Under the pieces are notes generated by a model. It saw nothing but the letters and a program-made list of their open reading frames with translations, did not search any database and had not been told where the DNA came from. A DNA stretch of 64,000 nt, from NCBI RefSeq assembly GCF_003935375.1, contig NZ_RHQM01000014.1, positions 1 to 64,000 of the forward strand, in the 5' to 3' direction. The stretch comes from Stutzerimonas xanthomarina (GTDB lineage: Bacteria; Pseudomonadota; Gammaproteobacteria; Pseudomonadales; Pseudomonadaceae). Made by a program: the position numbers and the translations under genes. Position 1 is the stretch's first letter; each line of letters starts with the position of its first letter. Positions 53,005 to 62,236 of this stretch are shown here, in pieces.

Positions 53005-53835
53005 ATGCACGAATTTTCCAACAAGACCGTCGTGATTACTGGGGCGGCCAGCGGCTTGGGCCTAGCGATGGCTCGGGTCTTCCTGCGTGAAGGCATGCGC
53101 GTGGTGCTGGGCGATCTACCGGGACCTGCACTGGACGCGGCGCGGGACAGCCTGGCAGGGCTGGCCGGTGAAGTATTGGCAATCCCCGTGGACGTTTCCG
53201 ATGCTGATTCGGTGGAGGCCCTTGCCCGTCAGGTAGATGCCATCGACGGGGCGGACATCCTGTGCAACAACGCCGGCATCACCGGTGACCGGCCACGCAA
53301 CAGCTGGGAGCACGACCCGGGCAACTGGCGGCGGGTGCTGGACGTCAACCTGATGGGCGTCATTCATGGCCTGCACAGCTTCGTGCCACGCCTGCTGCGT
53401 CAGGGCCGCCCGGCCCATATCGTCAACACCGCCTCGATGGGCGGTTTGCTGGCCATTCCCTATATCGCGCCCTATGTGGCGGCCAAGTCGGCCCTGGTGG
53501 CGGTGTCCGAGTCCCTGGCCCTGGAACTGGCCGGCGAGGGGGCGGGCATCGGTGTCTCGGTACTCTGTCCCGGACTGGTGCGCACCGGCCTCACCAGGCC
53601 GGGCCGCGACCATCCGCTGTCGCGGGTGGCGCAGCCTTCCGCCGCTGCCCTGGCTTTCCAGCAGGGCACCCAGCAGGCACTGGAGCAGGCGCGCCTGAGT
53701 GCCGACGACGTGGCGGAGCAGGTGCTCGCCGCTATCCGCGAACAACGCTTCTATGTGCTGACCCACGAAGGCTCACTGGCGCTGGCGGGGCAGCGCTGGC
53801 AACGCCTGCTTGGCGAATACCCATCCGGAGTCTGA
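53005..53835 (+). CDS. SDR family oxidoreductase
   Basis: A 276-residue SDR: VITGAASGLGLAMARVFLREGM, LGDLPG, NNAGITGDRPRNSWEHD, NTASMGGLLAIPYIAPYVAAKSA and a C-terminal extension EQVLAAIREQRFYVLTHEGSL found in SDRs with larger substrates. It lies 4 bp before the ligase ATG, so the two are coupled. Confidence 0.87.
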   Translation: MHEFSNKTVVITGAASGLGLAMARVFLREGMRVVLGDLPGPALDAARDSLAGLAGEVLAIPVDVSDADSVEALARQVDAIDGADILCNNAGITGDRPRNSWEHDPGNWRRVLDVNLMGVIHGLHSFVPRLLRQGRPAHIVNTASMGGLLAIPYIAPYVAAKSALVAVSESLALELAGEGAGIGVSVLCPGLVRTGLTRPGRDHPLSRVAQPSAAALAFQQGTQQALEQARLSADDVAEQVLAAIREQRFYVLTHEGSLALAGQRWQRLLGEYPSGV

Positions 53836-53839
53836 AACC

Positions 53840-55489
53840 ATGAGCTTTTCCACCCAACTCAACGACAAGGCGCTGCCCGGCTGGTCCGTCGGTCAGATGG
53901 ATACCGTCAACGACGTGGTGCGCCGTGCGGCGCGCGAGCATGGCGACCGCCAGTTTCTAGACGTGCTGGGCGATACCTACAGCTTCGCCGACATCCAGCG
54001 CGAGAGCTGCTGGCTGGCCAATGGTCTGGCGACCCTGGGCCTGGTCAAGGGCCAGACGGTAGTCACCCTGATCGACAACAATGCTGACGCGGTGCTGCTC
54101 TGGTTCGCCCTGAACAAGCTGGGCGCCATCAGCGTGCCGGTGAACACCGCGCTCAAGGGCGACTTCCTACGCCACCAGATCGCCGATGCCAGCGCCGAAC
54201 TGGTGATCGCCGAGACCGAGTACGTCGAGCGCATCGCCCTGGTGCAGGAGTCGCTACCCGGTCTCAAGCACATTGTCCACCGTGGCACCGCACCCGCGGC
54301 GGACTTCGGCGGGAAGACGCTGCTTGCACTGGAGGCGCTGCGCAGTGACGACGCCAGTGATCCTCAGGTCGAGGTGCTGCCCAGCGATCTGACCATGCTC
54401 ATCTATACCGGCGGCACCACCGGCCCATCCAAGGGCTGCATGATCAGCCACAACAACGCCTGCAACGAGGCACGGTAGATCATCGAGGCTCACGGGCGAA
54501 CGCCTGACTCCATCACCTGGACGCCGCTGCCTCTGTTCCACCTCAATGCCACGGTCACCACCATCCTGTGCAACCTGATGATCGGCGCCCGCTCGGTGAT
54601 CTATCCGCGCTTTTCGGTCTCCGGGTTCTGGGCCGATATCGAACGTAGCGGCGCCATCGAGGCCAACCTGCTGGCCTCGATGGGCCCGCTGCTGGCCGAC
54701 GCGCCGGACAACGAAGCGATGAAGCGCTGCTACGGCCAGCTCGACAAGGTCTATTCGGCGCCGTTCCTGCCGGAACTGCAGGCACGCTGGCGCGAGCGCT
54801 TCGGCGTGCGCTACACGGTCGGCGGTGCCGGTTTCGGCCTCACCGAGTGCGCCATCGTCACCATGCTGCCCTTAGGCCAGCCGGACAAACCCAACTGCGC
54901 GGGGCGTCGCTGTGACTCGTTCGATATCCGTGTGGTCGATGAGCATGACGTCGAGCTGCCCTATGGCACGCCCGGCGAGCTGATCGTGCGCCCGCTCAAG
55001 CCCCATGTGATGTTCGAGGGCTACTGGAACCGCCCGGCCGACACTCTCAAGGTTATGCGCAACATGTGGTTCCACACCGGCGACATCGGCAAGATGGACG
55101 AGGATGGGTTCTTCTTCTTCCTCGACCGCAAGAAGGACTACATGCGCCGTGGCGGCGAGAACATCTCGGGTTTCGAGATGGAACGCAGCTTCCTCGTCCA
55201 TCCGCAGATCGAGGAGGTGGCGGTGCATGCGGTGTTCTCGGAACTGTCGGAAGACGAGGTGAAGGTGACTGCCGTGCTGCGCGAGGGCAGCACGCTCAGC
55301 GAAGAGGAGCTGTGTCGCTGGGCCATCGAGCGTGTGCCGTACTATGCGGTGCCGCGCTATATCGAGTTTCGCGACGAACTACCTCGCAGTCCGGTAGGGC
55401 GCATTCTCAAGTACCGCTTGCGTGATGAGGGGGTGACCGAGAGCACCTGGGATCGAGTCAAGGCCAATGTCACTTTTGACAAGCGCTGA
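53840..55489 (+). pseudogene. AMP-forming acyl-CoA ligase with an internal amber stop
   Basis: Read through, this is a 549-codon AMP-binding ligase similar throughout to the intact one at 60374-61999. A5-type motif LIYTGGTTGPSKGCMISHN, then WTPLPLFHLNAT, the adenylate region and WFHTGDIGKMDEDGFFFFLDRKKDYMRRGGENIS, with the C-terminal Lys in SPVGRILKYRLR. An in-frame TAG at 54476-54478 falls where the paralogue has Gln (ARQML), so one C-to-T change explains it. No frameshift is seen, and the frame is otherwise open. It is either a recent nonsense mutation, a sequencing error or a suppressed stop. Confidence 0.85.
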
Positions 55490-55507
55490 CGAAATCACCG
55501 AGAAGGC

Positions 55508-55532
55508 AATAAATAAACAAGTGTCATTTATT
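55508..55532. promoter_or_regulatory. Putative regulon operator, MFS (55587) copy
   Basis: AATAAATA-AACAAGTGT-CATTTATT. Its halves depart from the core CAGTTATT but it keeps the 8-9-8 layout and GTCAxTTATT. It lies 55 bp before the MFS start. Confidence 0.5.
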
Positions 55533-55586
55533 GCCTTTCTCTGTATAGAATCGGGGAAAACAACAAGAGCACTGTGGAGCTTCCAT

Positions 55587-56921
55587 ATGTCGCAATCCCA
55601 ACCGAAATCCGCTCCTTCACTGGCGATCGACCTTACCGAATTCCGCCAGGGCTGGCGGATCCTGATCCTCTCGCTGTTGGGGATCGGCACTTCCGTCTCG
55701 GTCGTTCCGTTGTACTCCTTCGGCTCTCTGGTTCTGCCGCTGCAGGAGGGGCTTGGCTGGTCTCGCGAGGAAATCCAGCCGGCCATCTCCTTCCTGCTGG
55801 TCGCCACCATCATCGCTGTGCAGATCAGTGGCTGGCTGATCCGCCGCCATGGTCTGCGTCCCGTGGCCATTATCTCGCTGATCACGTTGTCACTTTCCTA
55901 TTGGCTGATCACCTTCATCACCGAGGTCTGGCAACTTTATGCCTGCTACACCCTGATGGCATTCGCCGGGATGGGGACGACCATGGTGACCTGGACACAA
56001 TTGGTCAACCTCTGGTTCGAGCGCAATCGTGGCCTGGCGCTGGCGATCATTCTCTGTGGTACCGGCAGCGCAGCATTGATTCTGCCTCCGCTGCTCAGCT
56101 GGGCAATCGAGCTGGCAGGCTGGAAGGCCGGCTTCTGGATTCTTGCGTTGCTGCCGTTGCTGATAACCACGCCTCTATCGATTTTCTGGATACGCAGTGA
56201 CAGTCCGGCCAGCGCCGCCGTCACCCGTGCCGTGGGCGGGCCGCTCGGTCTTGGCGGCTTGTCACTGAGCGAGACGGCCCGTTCGCTGCGCTTCTGGTTG
56301 TGCAACGTCGCGCTGCTGCTGTCGGTCACCGCAATGGTCGGCATGGTCACCAGCACCATTCCGATGCTGCGCGACAAGGGTCTATCGGCTAGTGATGCGG
56401 CGATGGCCTTCAGTGTCTACGGCGTATCGTTGATTCTCGGGCGGGTGGTAGTGGGTTACTTGGTCGATCGGCTGTGGGCGCCTGGCGTGGCCTTCGTGGT
56501 GCTGGCTATGCCCGCGGTGGGTTGTCTGATGTTCTCTGTGGTGGATACCCACCTGCACAGCCTGATGCTGGCCTCGGCGCTGGTAGGCCTGGGTGCCGGG
56601 GCGGAAATGGACATCGCGGCCTTCCTCATGGCGCGCTACTTCGGCATGCGCGACTACAGCAGGATATTCAGTCTGCATATGGGCTTCATTGGTCTGGGGG
56701 CGGCTCTGGCACCGCTCTACTTCAACTATCTCTTCGCGCAGTCCGGTTCCTATTCGGGACTGCTGCTGCACTGCACTATCAGCTTTGCCCTGGGGGCCGT
56801 ACTGTTGCTGCTCATGGGACGCTATCCGGATTTTGGCAGGCCTCTGGAGCGCAAAGAACATGGTGAAGTGGAGAATGACAGCATGGGATCTCCGTTGCGG
56901 AGCCGGGGTCAGGAGGCGTGA
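55587..56921 (+). CDS. MFS transporter, monocarboxylate-type
   Basis: A 444-residue MFS protein with about 12 membrane segments, like the oxalate/monocarboxylate (MCT-like) group. TM regions include GIGTSVSVVPLYSFGSLVLPL, ATIIAVQISGWLI, LILGRVVVGYLVDRLW and GLGAGAEMDIAAFLMARYFG. The protein probably imports the growth substrate. The start at 55587 (MSQSQP) has GGAG upstream; the earlier frame overlaps the ligase end. The hot-dog thioesterase gene overlaps its stop by TGATG. Confidence 0.87.
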   Translation: MSQSQPKSAPSLAIDLTEFRQGWRILILSLLGIGTSVSVVPLYSFGSLVLPLQEGLGWSREEIQPAISFLLVATIIAVQISGWLIRRHGLRPVAIISLITLSLSYWLITFITEVWQLYACYTLMAFAGMGTTMVTWTQLVNLWFERNRGLALAIILCGTGSAALILPPLLSWAIELAGWKAGFWILALLPLLITTPLSIFWIRSDSPASAAVTRAVGGPLGLGGLSLSETARSLRFWLCNVALLLSVTAMVGMVTSTIPMLRDKGLSASDAAMAFSVYGVSLILGRVVVGYLVDRLWAPGVAFVVLAMPAVGCLMFSVVDTHLHSLMLASALVGLGAGAEMDIAAFLMARYFGMRDYSRIFSLHMGFIGLGAALAPLYFNYLFAQSGSYSGLLLHCTISFALGAVLLLLMGRYPDFGRPLERKEHGEVENDSMGSPLRSRGQEA

Positions 56922-57373
56922 TGTCGGATAGAAACGCACAGGAGCTGAGCAGCTTCCTGGAGAGTGTCGACCCTTTGCTGGGAATGGATCCGCTGCTTAC
57001 GCATCTGGAAATCCTTGGCGCTCCATCGTTCGATGAGCGCGGTGCGCAGCTGCGGCTCAGGCTCAAGAACTTCCATATGAATGGTGGGGCGTCGGCTCAT
57101 GGCGGTTTGATCATGACCATACTGGACGTGGTTCTGGCCTGCAGCACCCTGGGCCAGGGTAGTGGTCGTAGCTGCGTCACCGTGGAGATGAAGGCCAACT
57201 TCATCCGCCCAGGAGGTGGGGTGGGTGATTTGCTCATTGCTCAGGGTTTCCTGCGGGCCAGCGGTAAATCACTGGCATTCTGCGATGGCGAGGTGCGCAA
57301 CGAGCGGGGCGAGTTGCTGGCCACCGCCACCGGCACCTTCAAGTATGTCAATCGCAAGCTGCCGGCGGTATGA
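56921..57373 (+). CDS. Hot-dog thioesterase (PaaI/4HBT type)
   Basis: A 150-residue hot-dog protein. The core shows MNGGASAHGGLIMTILDVVLACSTL with the conserved Asp and HGG loop, then VTVEMKANFIRPGGGVGDLLI and TGTFKYVN. It would hydrolyse an acyl-CoA to recover CoA or release a dead-end intermediate. AGGAGG lies 4 nt before the ATG; GTG at 56918 is possible. It is coupled to the MFS gene upstream. Confidence 0.85.
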   Translation: MSDRNAQELSSFLESVDPLLGMDPLLTHLEILGAPSFDERGAQLRLRLKNFHMNGGASAHGGLIMTILDVVLACSTLGQGSGRSCVTVEMKANFIRPGGGVGDLLIAQGFLRASGKSLAFCDGEVRNERGELLATATGTFKYVNRKLPAV

Positions 57374-57389
57374 ACCATCCGGGCTGCCG

Positions 57390-58436
57390 TCAGTCGGCGA
57401 GCGTTCCGAACAGCCGATGCGGATCCAGGTGCTCCTTGAGTTCAAGGAACGGCTGCGAGCGGGTCGTTGGGTTGTGCCGTAGGGGGAGTTCCGTTGCGCC
57501 GGGGGTGAAGCCGCTGGCATAGCCACCGAGCCGCTCGGCAAGACGGCGCACCGCCGCGGCCGGGGCATCGCTTTTCAGCCAGCGCTGGGCGCCGCACCAA
57601 TCGAGCAGTATGGCACCCGGCAGCTCCGGCGATAGCGGCGCATCCTCAGGCAGCGACAGGCGCCAGAGCGGCCGAGGGTCGCGGAAAAAACCTAATTGGT
57701 GTTCACGCAGCTCTTCCCAGAAATTGGCGTTGGCTTCCAGCCCACCCAGCTGATCGCTGGCCTTGCGAACCGTAGCCGCACTGCCTTCCAGGCGCAGGTA
57801 GAGGGCGTCTCCGGTATGGCAGAAGGCGCTGATGGGGGAGGCGCATAGCCGCCATTTCCTCATCAGGGAGAGGGCGAAGCCGCGCTCGATCTCCAACCTC
57901 AGCGTCCGGCTACACGCCGGCTTGGCACGGACTTTCAGGCAGATCTCGGTAAACAAGCCCAGTTCGCCGAGGCTTCCCGCCAGCAGTTGGCTGGGGTTGC
58001 CGACCAGTATCGACTCCGTCGCGTCGATACCAAACCCCCGCTGACGACCCAGGCCATCGATCAGCCTACCTCCCAGCAAGTGCTTGCCTACCGCTCCCGC
58101 CCAGGGTTGACGTGGGCCGGCCAGGCCACAGGCAACCATGCCGCCTACCGTGGCCGTTGGCGCAAAACTCGGTGGCTCGAATGCCAATATCAGCCCTTTG
58201 CCGTTCAGAGCCTGGTTCAGCTCCGCCAGTAGAGTCCCCGCGCGGGCCCTGATTGTCATCCGTTCGGCATCGAGATGGAGAATGCCGCTATGGTCGCGGC
58301 TGTCGAGTTCCGTCGCCTGATGTGCCTGGTGCAGGAACCTCTTGCTCTTGCCGCCCCTGATGTATACGGGAGTGCGACTGTTCAGTGCACTCCTGACGGT
58401 GTCGACCAGTCGGTCGCTGGCATCCTGATCGTTCAT
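57390..58436 (-). CDS. GlcE-like FAD-binding oxidoreductase subunit, orphan
   Basis: A 348-residue FAD_binding_4 protein like GlcE, the FAD subunit of the GlcDEF glycolate oxidase. It has VYIRGGKSKRF, GLILAFEPPSFAPTATVGGMVACGLAGPRQPWAGAVGKHLLGGRLIDG-like (58150-58030 region) and AGSLGELGLFTEICLKV. The usual NVAGYDVSRL segment is replaced by a shorter stretch. No glcD or glcF is nearby. It is divergent from tesB with an operator between. A partner outside the window or a standalone dehydrogenase role are both possible. Confidence 0.78.
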   Translation of the reverse strand: MNDQDASDRLVDTVRSALNSRTPVYIRGGKSKRFLHQAHQATELDSRDHSGILHLDAERMTIRARAGTLLAELNQALNGKGLILAFEPPSFAPTATVGGMVACGLAGPRQPWAGAVGKHLLGGRLIDGLGRQRGFGIDATESILVGNPSQLLAGSLGELGLFTEICLKVRAKPACSRTLRLEIERGFALSLMRKWRLCASPISAFCHTGDALYLRLEGSAATVRKASDQLGGLEANANFWEELREHQLGFFRDPRPLWRLSLPEDAPLSPELPGAILLDWCGAQRWLKSDAPAAAVRRLAERLGGYASGFTPGATELPLRHNPTTRSQPFLELKEHLDPHRLFGTLAD

Positions 58437-58457
58437 GGGAACCGCAGCAGTTGATTC

Positions 58458-58482
58458 AATAATTGACTAATTGTCAGTTTAT
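58458..58482. promoter_or_regulatory. Putative regulon operator, GlcE-like / TesB copy
   Basis: AATAATTG-ACTAATTGT-CAGTTTAT between the divergent 58436 and 58574 starts. It is a good palindromic copy (TTGACTAATTGTCAG core). Confidence 0.68.
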
Positions 58483-58573
58483 TGGGTAGTGTCGAGGTCA
58501 ACAAGAGATAAGTTGGGTGGCCCCGTCCGCTGCTTGGGAAGAATGATGGGCATCTCGGGAGTACGAGTCTTTC

Positions 58574-59437
58574 ATGATGGTTTTGCATACGGAGTCACCT
58601 CTGGCCTGGGGCCAGAAGCAGTTGGCAGAGTTATTCCAACTAGGCCGACAGTCTGCGTCCGTTTTCACCGCCGATATCCATGACATCAACCTGAACGGCC
58701 GGGTGTTTGGTGGGCAACTGCTGGGGCAGGCGCTGATGGCGGCCAGGCAATGCTGCCCGAACAAGGAACCGGCCACCTTGCACTGCCTGTTTCTGCAAGG
58801 GGCCCGAGTGGATCTGCCCCTGCAATACGTGGTGACTCCGCTGCAGGATGGCAAGCGGTTTACCAGCCTGCATGTGGCCGGACGCCAAGGCGAGCGCAAG
58901 GTTCTGGACGCCCAGGTCAGCTTCCAGGCGTCCATGGCGGGCTTCTTCCATATGGAGATGGCCGATGACCTGCCCGGGCCGGATGAGCTACTGCCCATGG
59001 ATGAACTGCCGGGTGGCGCCTGGGGGCGTTTCGAGAAGTCCTGTCTGGAGCTACGAATCATTGAAGCGGAGCACTACCTGCGGCGATCTCCACCGGTTCC
59101 TGCGGTCGCCTACTGGGTGCGTTTGCGCCACAGTTTACCGGACGACCCCGCCATTCACGCCTCGGCGTTGGCCTATCTCAGCGACTTCTGGATCAACAGC
59201 GCGGCTATCAGCTATCACGTCCCCCTGGATGACGCTCGGGAGCGGCTGTTCATCGCCAGCCTCAACCACTCGCTCTGGTTCCACCAGGCCTGCCGCGCCG
59301 ACGATTGGCTGCTGTTCGTCTGCGAAAGTGCCAGCATGCAAGGGGGGAGGGGGCTGACACAGGCCCGCGTCTACGACAGTTCGCGGCGTCTGGTGGCTTC
59401 CACTGCTCAGGACTGCCTGGTGAGTGAGCGTCAGTAG
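58574..59437 (+). CDS. tesB: Acyl-CoA thioesterase II
   Basis: A 287-residue double-hot-dog thioesterase. It has FGGQLLGQALMAARQCCP, FLQGARVDLPLQYVV, SQASMAG-like FQASMAGFFHME, the C-terminal ALAYLSDFWIN with the catalytic Asp, LNHSLWFHQACRADDWLLF and GGRGLTQARVYDSSRRLVAS, as in TesB. It hydrolyses medium- to long-chain acyl-CoAs. It may relieve accumulation of blocked acyl-CoA intermediates. The start is the first ATG of two adjacent ones. Confidence 0.9.
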   Translation: MMVLHTESPLAWGQKQLAELFQLGRQSASVFTADIHDINLNGRVFGGQLLGQALMAARQCCPNKEPATLHCLFLQGARVDLPLQYVVTPLQDGKRFTSLHVAGRQGERKVLDAQVSFQASMAGFFHMEMADDLPGPDELLPMDELPGGAWGRFEKSCLELRIIEAEHYLRRSPPVPAVAYWVRLRHSLPDDPAIHASALAYLSDFWINSAAISYHVPLDDARERLFIASLNHSLWFHQACRADDWLLFVCESASMQGGRGLTQARVYDSSRRLVASTAQDCLVSERQ

Positions 59438-59496
59438 CCGATGGATGCTGGGCCATGACGCTGGCCGCCTGGTTCCGGACCATGGAGCGAATGCGC

Positions 59497-60354
59497 TCAG
59501 GGGAGGGGCAATGGATGATGTCGTTGCAGAAACTCGATAATGGCTCCGTTGAACAGATCGTTCTTGTCACCAGCGACCATGTGTCCCGCGCCCTCGATAT
59601 CGACGAAGTCGAGGTGTGGCAGCATTTCGCGTAGCTCTCGTACACCCTCGGGGCTGACCACGTCGCTCTGCCGGCCACGCACCAGTAGCGTAGGAATCTC
59701 GACACCGCTTGCGGCGGCCTTCATCTGCTGGCCGATCCGCGTGACCTTCTCTAGGTGGTTGCCTTGCATGAAACGCGGATCCCAGTGCCAGTACCAGCGG
59801 CCATCGTCGCGTTGACGCAGGTTCTTGCTGAGACCGTTGAGATCGCGCGATGGGCGTCTGTTCGGGTTGTAGGCGGCGACTACTTCGGCGGCCTGCTCCA
59901 AGGAGGCGAAGCCTTCCGGGTGCCGGGTCATGAAACCGATGATGTGCTCGATACCTTGGATTTCAAGGCGTGGTGTGACATCTACAAGAATGAGCGCCGA
60001 AGCGAGGCCGGTATGGTGTCCGCAGGCGATCAGCGACTGCACGCCACCCATGGACGCGCCCACCAAGGCGGGGCGTTCGCCAAGAGTGGCGATGACGGCA
60101 AGCAGATCGTCGACCTGCGCGTCTGTGCTGTAGTCACCGTCCTCGGGCCAGTCGGATTCGCCATGGCCGCGAGCGTCCAGGGAAATCACCCGATAACCCT
60201 TGGCGGCTAGTACCTTGTGTGCTCGCGCCCAAGAGTGGCGGGTTTGCCCGCCACCATGGAGAAGGATCACCGGGGGAGCGCCTTTCGGGCCCGAGACATC
60301 CGCCGCCAAGCGGTTGCCCGAGCCACCTGTGAAGTAGGTGCTTGTTCCTGTCAT
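59497..60354 (-). CDS. Alpha/beta hydrolase
   Basis: A 285-residue alpha/beta-fold enzyme. The oxyanion loop is VILLHGGGQTRHSW, the nucleophile elbow GASMGGVQ (Ser), the acid is in RQSDVVSPEGV and the His is in GAGHMVAGDKN. The substrate may be an ester, a lactone or a C-C bond (the family includes both). The ATG at 60354 has AAGGAA upstream; the longer frame is not homologous. It lies 19 bp after the ligase gene, so the two are probably one operon. Confidence 0.86.
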   Translation of the reverse strand: MTGTSTYFTGGSGNRLAADVSGPKGAPPVILLHGGGQTRHSWARAHKVLAAKGYRVISLDARGHGESDWPEDGDYSTDAQVDDLLAVIATLGERPALVGASMGGVQSLIACGHHTGLASALILVDVTPRLEIQGIEHIIGFMTRHPEGFASLEQAAEVVAAYNPNRRPSRDLNGLSKNLRQRDDGRWYWHWDPRFMQGNHLEKVTRIGQQMKAAASGVEIPTLLVRGRQSDVVSPEGVRELREMLPHLDFVDIEGAGHMVAGDKNDLFNGAIIEFLQRHHPLPLP

Positions 60355-60373
60355 TTGGTTCCTTCCAGCACCT

Positions 60374-61999
60374 TCAGCGCTTATTGAGCTTGAAACCGGC
60401 CTTTTCACGATCCCAGGTGGTGGTGGTGACGCCTTCGTCACGCAGCTGGAACTTGTAGACGCGACCCAGGGGGCTCTTCGGCAGGGCGCTGCGGAACTCG
60501 ATATAGCGCGGCACTGCGTAGTAGGGCATCTGTTCGGCAGCCCAGTGGCACAGGTCTACCTCGCTCAGGCTGGTGTCCGGCTTGAGGGTGATGGTCACCT
60601 TCAGTTCATCCTCGCCCAGATCGGAGAGCACTGCGTGGGCGGCCACTTCGTCCACAGCCGGATGCTGGAGGAAGGCGCTTTCCACCTCGAAGCTGGAAAT
60701 GTTCTCGCCACGGCGGCGCAGGTAGTCCTTCTTGCGGTCGAGGAAGTAGAAGTAGTCATCCTCGTCGAACATGCCGATGTCGCCGGTGTGGAACCACATG
60801 TTGCGCATGACCTTGAGGGTATCTTCCGGACGCTTCCAGTAGCCCTCGAACATGATGTGAGGCTTGCGCGGACGGACGATGATCTCGCCGGGGGTGTTGG
60901 GCGGCAGTTCGTTGTCGTGGTCATCGACGATGCGTACGTCGAAGTATTCCGTGTTGCGCTTACCGGAGCTGTTCGGCCGCATCGGCGTACCGAATGGCAG
61001 GATGGTCGGCAGCGAGCATTCGCTCAGGCCGAAGCCGCCGACAACGGTGTGGGTGACGCCGAAGCGCGTCTTCCATGCCTGCTGCACTGGTTCCGGGAAA
61101 GGTGCGCCCCATACGCCTTTGATCTGGCCGTAGCAGCGCTTCATTGCGTCGTTGTCCGGCGCGCCGGCCAGCATCGGCATCATCGCCGCCAGCAGACCCA
61201 CGTCATTGGCACCGGTACGTTCGATTTCCGGCCAGAAATTGGACACCGAGAAGCGTGGGTAGATGGCGACCTGGGCGCCGACCATCATGTTGCACAGGAC
61301 GCTGGTGGCCACGGCATTGAAGTGGAACAGCGGTAGCGGCGTCCAGGTGATGGTTGTTTCATCGCGATTGGTGATCATCAGCATCTGTCGCGCCAGGCTG
61401 CACGTATAGTTGTGGCTGATCATGCAGCCTTTGGACGGGCCGGTGGTGCCACCGGTATAGATGAGCATGGCCAAATCGCCAGGTTGCACATCAACCTCGG
61501 GTTCGCTGGTGTCGTCGCTGAGCAGGCCGGCCCAGGGTAGCAGTTGCTTGTTAAACACCAGGTCGGGCGTGGTGCCGCGATAGACCAGGGTTTCCAGGTT
61601 GGGCAGCTTGTCGGCGATGTTGGCCACGCGCTCGGCATAATCGTGTTCGGCGATCACTACGGCAGCATCGGCGTCGGATACCTGATGGCGCAGGAAATCG
61701 CCCTTTAGTGCGGTGTTCACCGGCACGCTTATCGCGCCGAGCTTGTTGATGGCGAACCAGATGACGACGGCGTCGGCCGAATTGTCGAGGATGGTGACGA
61801 CGGTCTGACCTTTGCTCACTCCCAGGCCTTTTAGCCCATTGGCCAGGCGGCAGGCAGCCCGGTTCAGGTCGGCGAAGCTGTAGGTCTCGCCAAGGAACTC
61901 GAGGAATTGGCGGTCGCCGTACTTCTCCGTAGAGCGTTGCAGTACGGCGTTGATGGTGTCGACCTGATCAGTGCTCCAGCCGGGTTCGCGTGCTGACAT
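60374..61999 (-). CDS. AMP-forming acyl-CoA ligase
   Basis: A 541-residue adenylate-forming enzyme (acyl-CoA synthetase, caiC-like). Motifs: LIYTGGTTGPSKGCMISHN, WTPLPLFHFNAVATSV, GFGLSECSLPTILPFG, WFHTGDIGMFDEDDYFYFLDRKKDYLRRRGENISS and the C-terminal acyl-activating Lys in SPLGRVYKFQLRDEG. It activates a pathway acid to its CoA ester with ATP. It is intact, while its paralogue at 53840 carries a stop. It is first in an operon with the alpha/beta hydrolase, and an operator lies 118 bp upstream. Confidence 0.92.
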   Translation of the reverse strand: MSAREPGWSTDQVDTINAVLQRSTEKYGDRQFLEFLGETYSFADLNRAACRLANGLKGLGVSKGQTVVTILDNSADAVVIWFAINKLGAISVPVNTALKGDFLRHQVSDADAAVVIAEHDYAERVANIADKLPNLETLVYRGTTPDLVFNKQLLPWAGLLSDDTSEPEVDVQPGDLAMLIYTGGTTGPSKGCMISHNYTCSLARQMLMITNRDETTITWTPLPLFHFNAVATSVLCNMMVGAQVAIYPRFSVSNFWPEIERTGANDVGLLAAMMPMLAGAPDNDAMKRCYGQIKGVWGAPFPEPVQQAWKTRFGVTHTVVGGFGLSECSLPTILPFGTPMRPNSSGKRNTEYFDVRIVDDHDNELPPNTPGEIIVRPRKPHIMFEGYWKRPEDTLKVMRNMWFHTGDIGMFDEDDYFYFLDRKKDYLRRRGENISSFEVESAFLQHPAVDEVAAHAVLSDLGEDELKVTITLKPDTSLSEVDLCHWAAEQMPYYAVPRYIEFRSALPKSPLGRVYKFQLRDEGVTTTTWDREKAGFKLNKR

Positions 62000-62116
62000 A
62001 TATCTGGACCTCGATGTTGTTTTTGTAGGCGCTTCTCGTCGAGCCTGGGACGAGAAGCCGTTCCGCTATCATCCCGCAGTCGGTTTTGCCGCATTGATTG
62101 CGTGAGCTATCCTTAG

Positions 62117-62141
62117 AAAAACTGACTGTTTGACATTTTTT
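62117..62141. promoter_or_regulatory. Putative regulon operator, ligase / aldolase copy
   Basis: AAAAACTG-ACTGTTTGA-CATTTTTT. On the minus strand it reads AAAAAATG-TCAAACAGT-CAGTTTTT. It sits in the gap between the divergent ligase (61999) and Ltp2-like (62237) starts. Confidence 0.7.
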
Positions 62142-62236
62142 AGAGTCTGCCGCAGTCTGGATGGGGGGTCAATACTCTCTCGAGTGGCTCCTGGGAACCT
62201 GCCCGAAATCTGATAACAAGCAAAAGAGGAAGCTCC

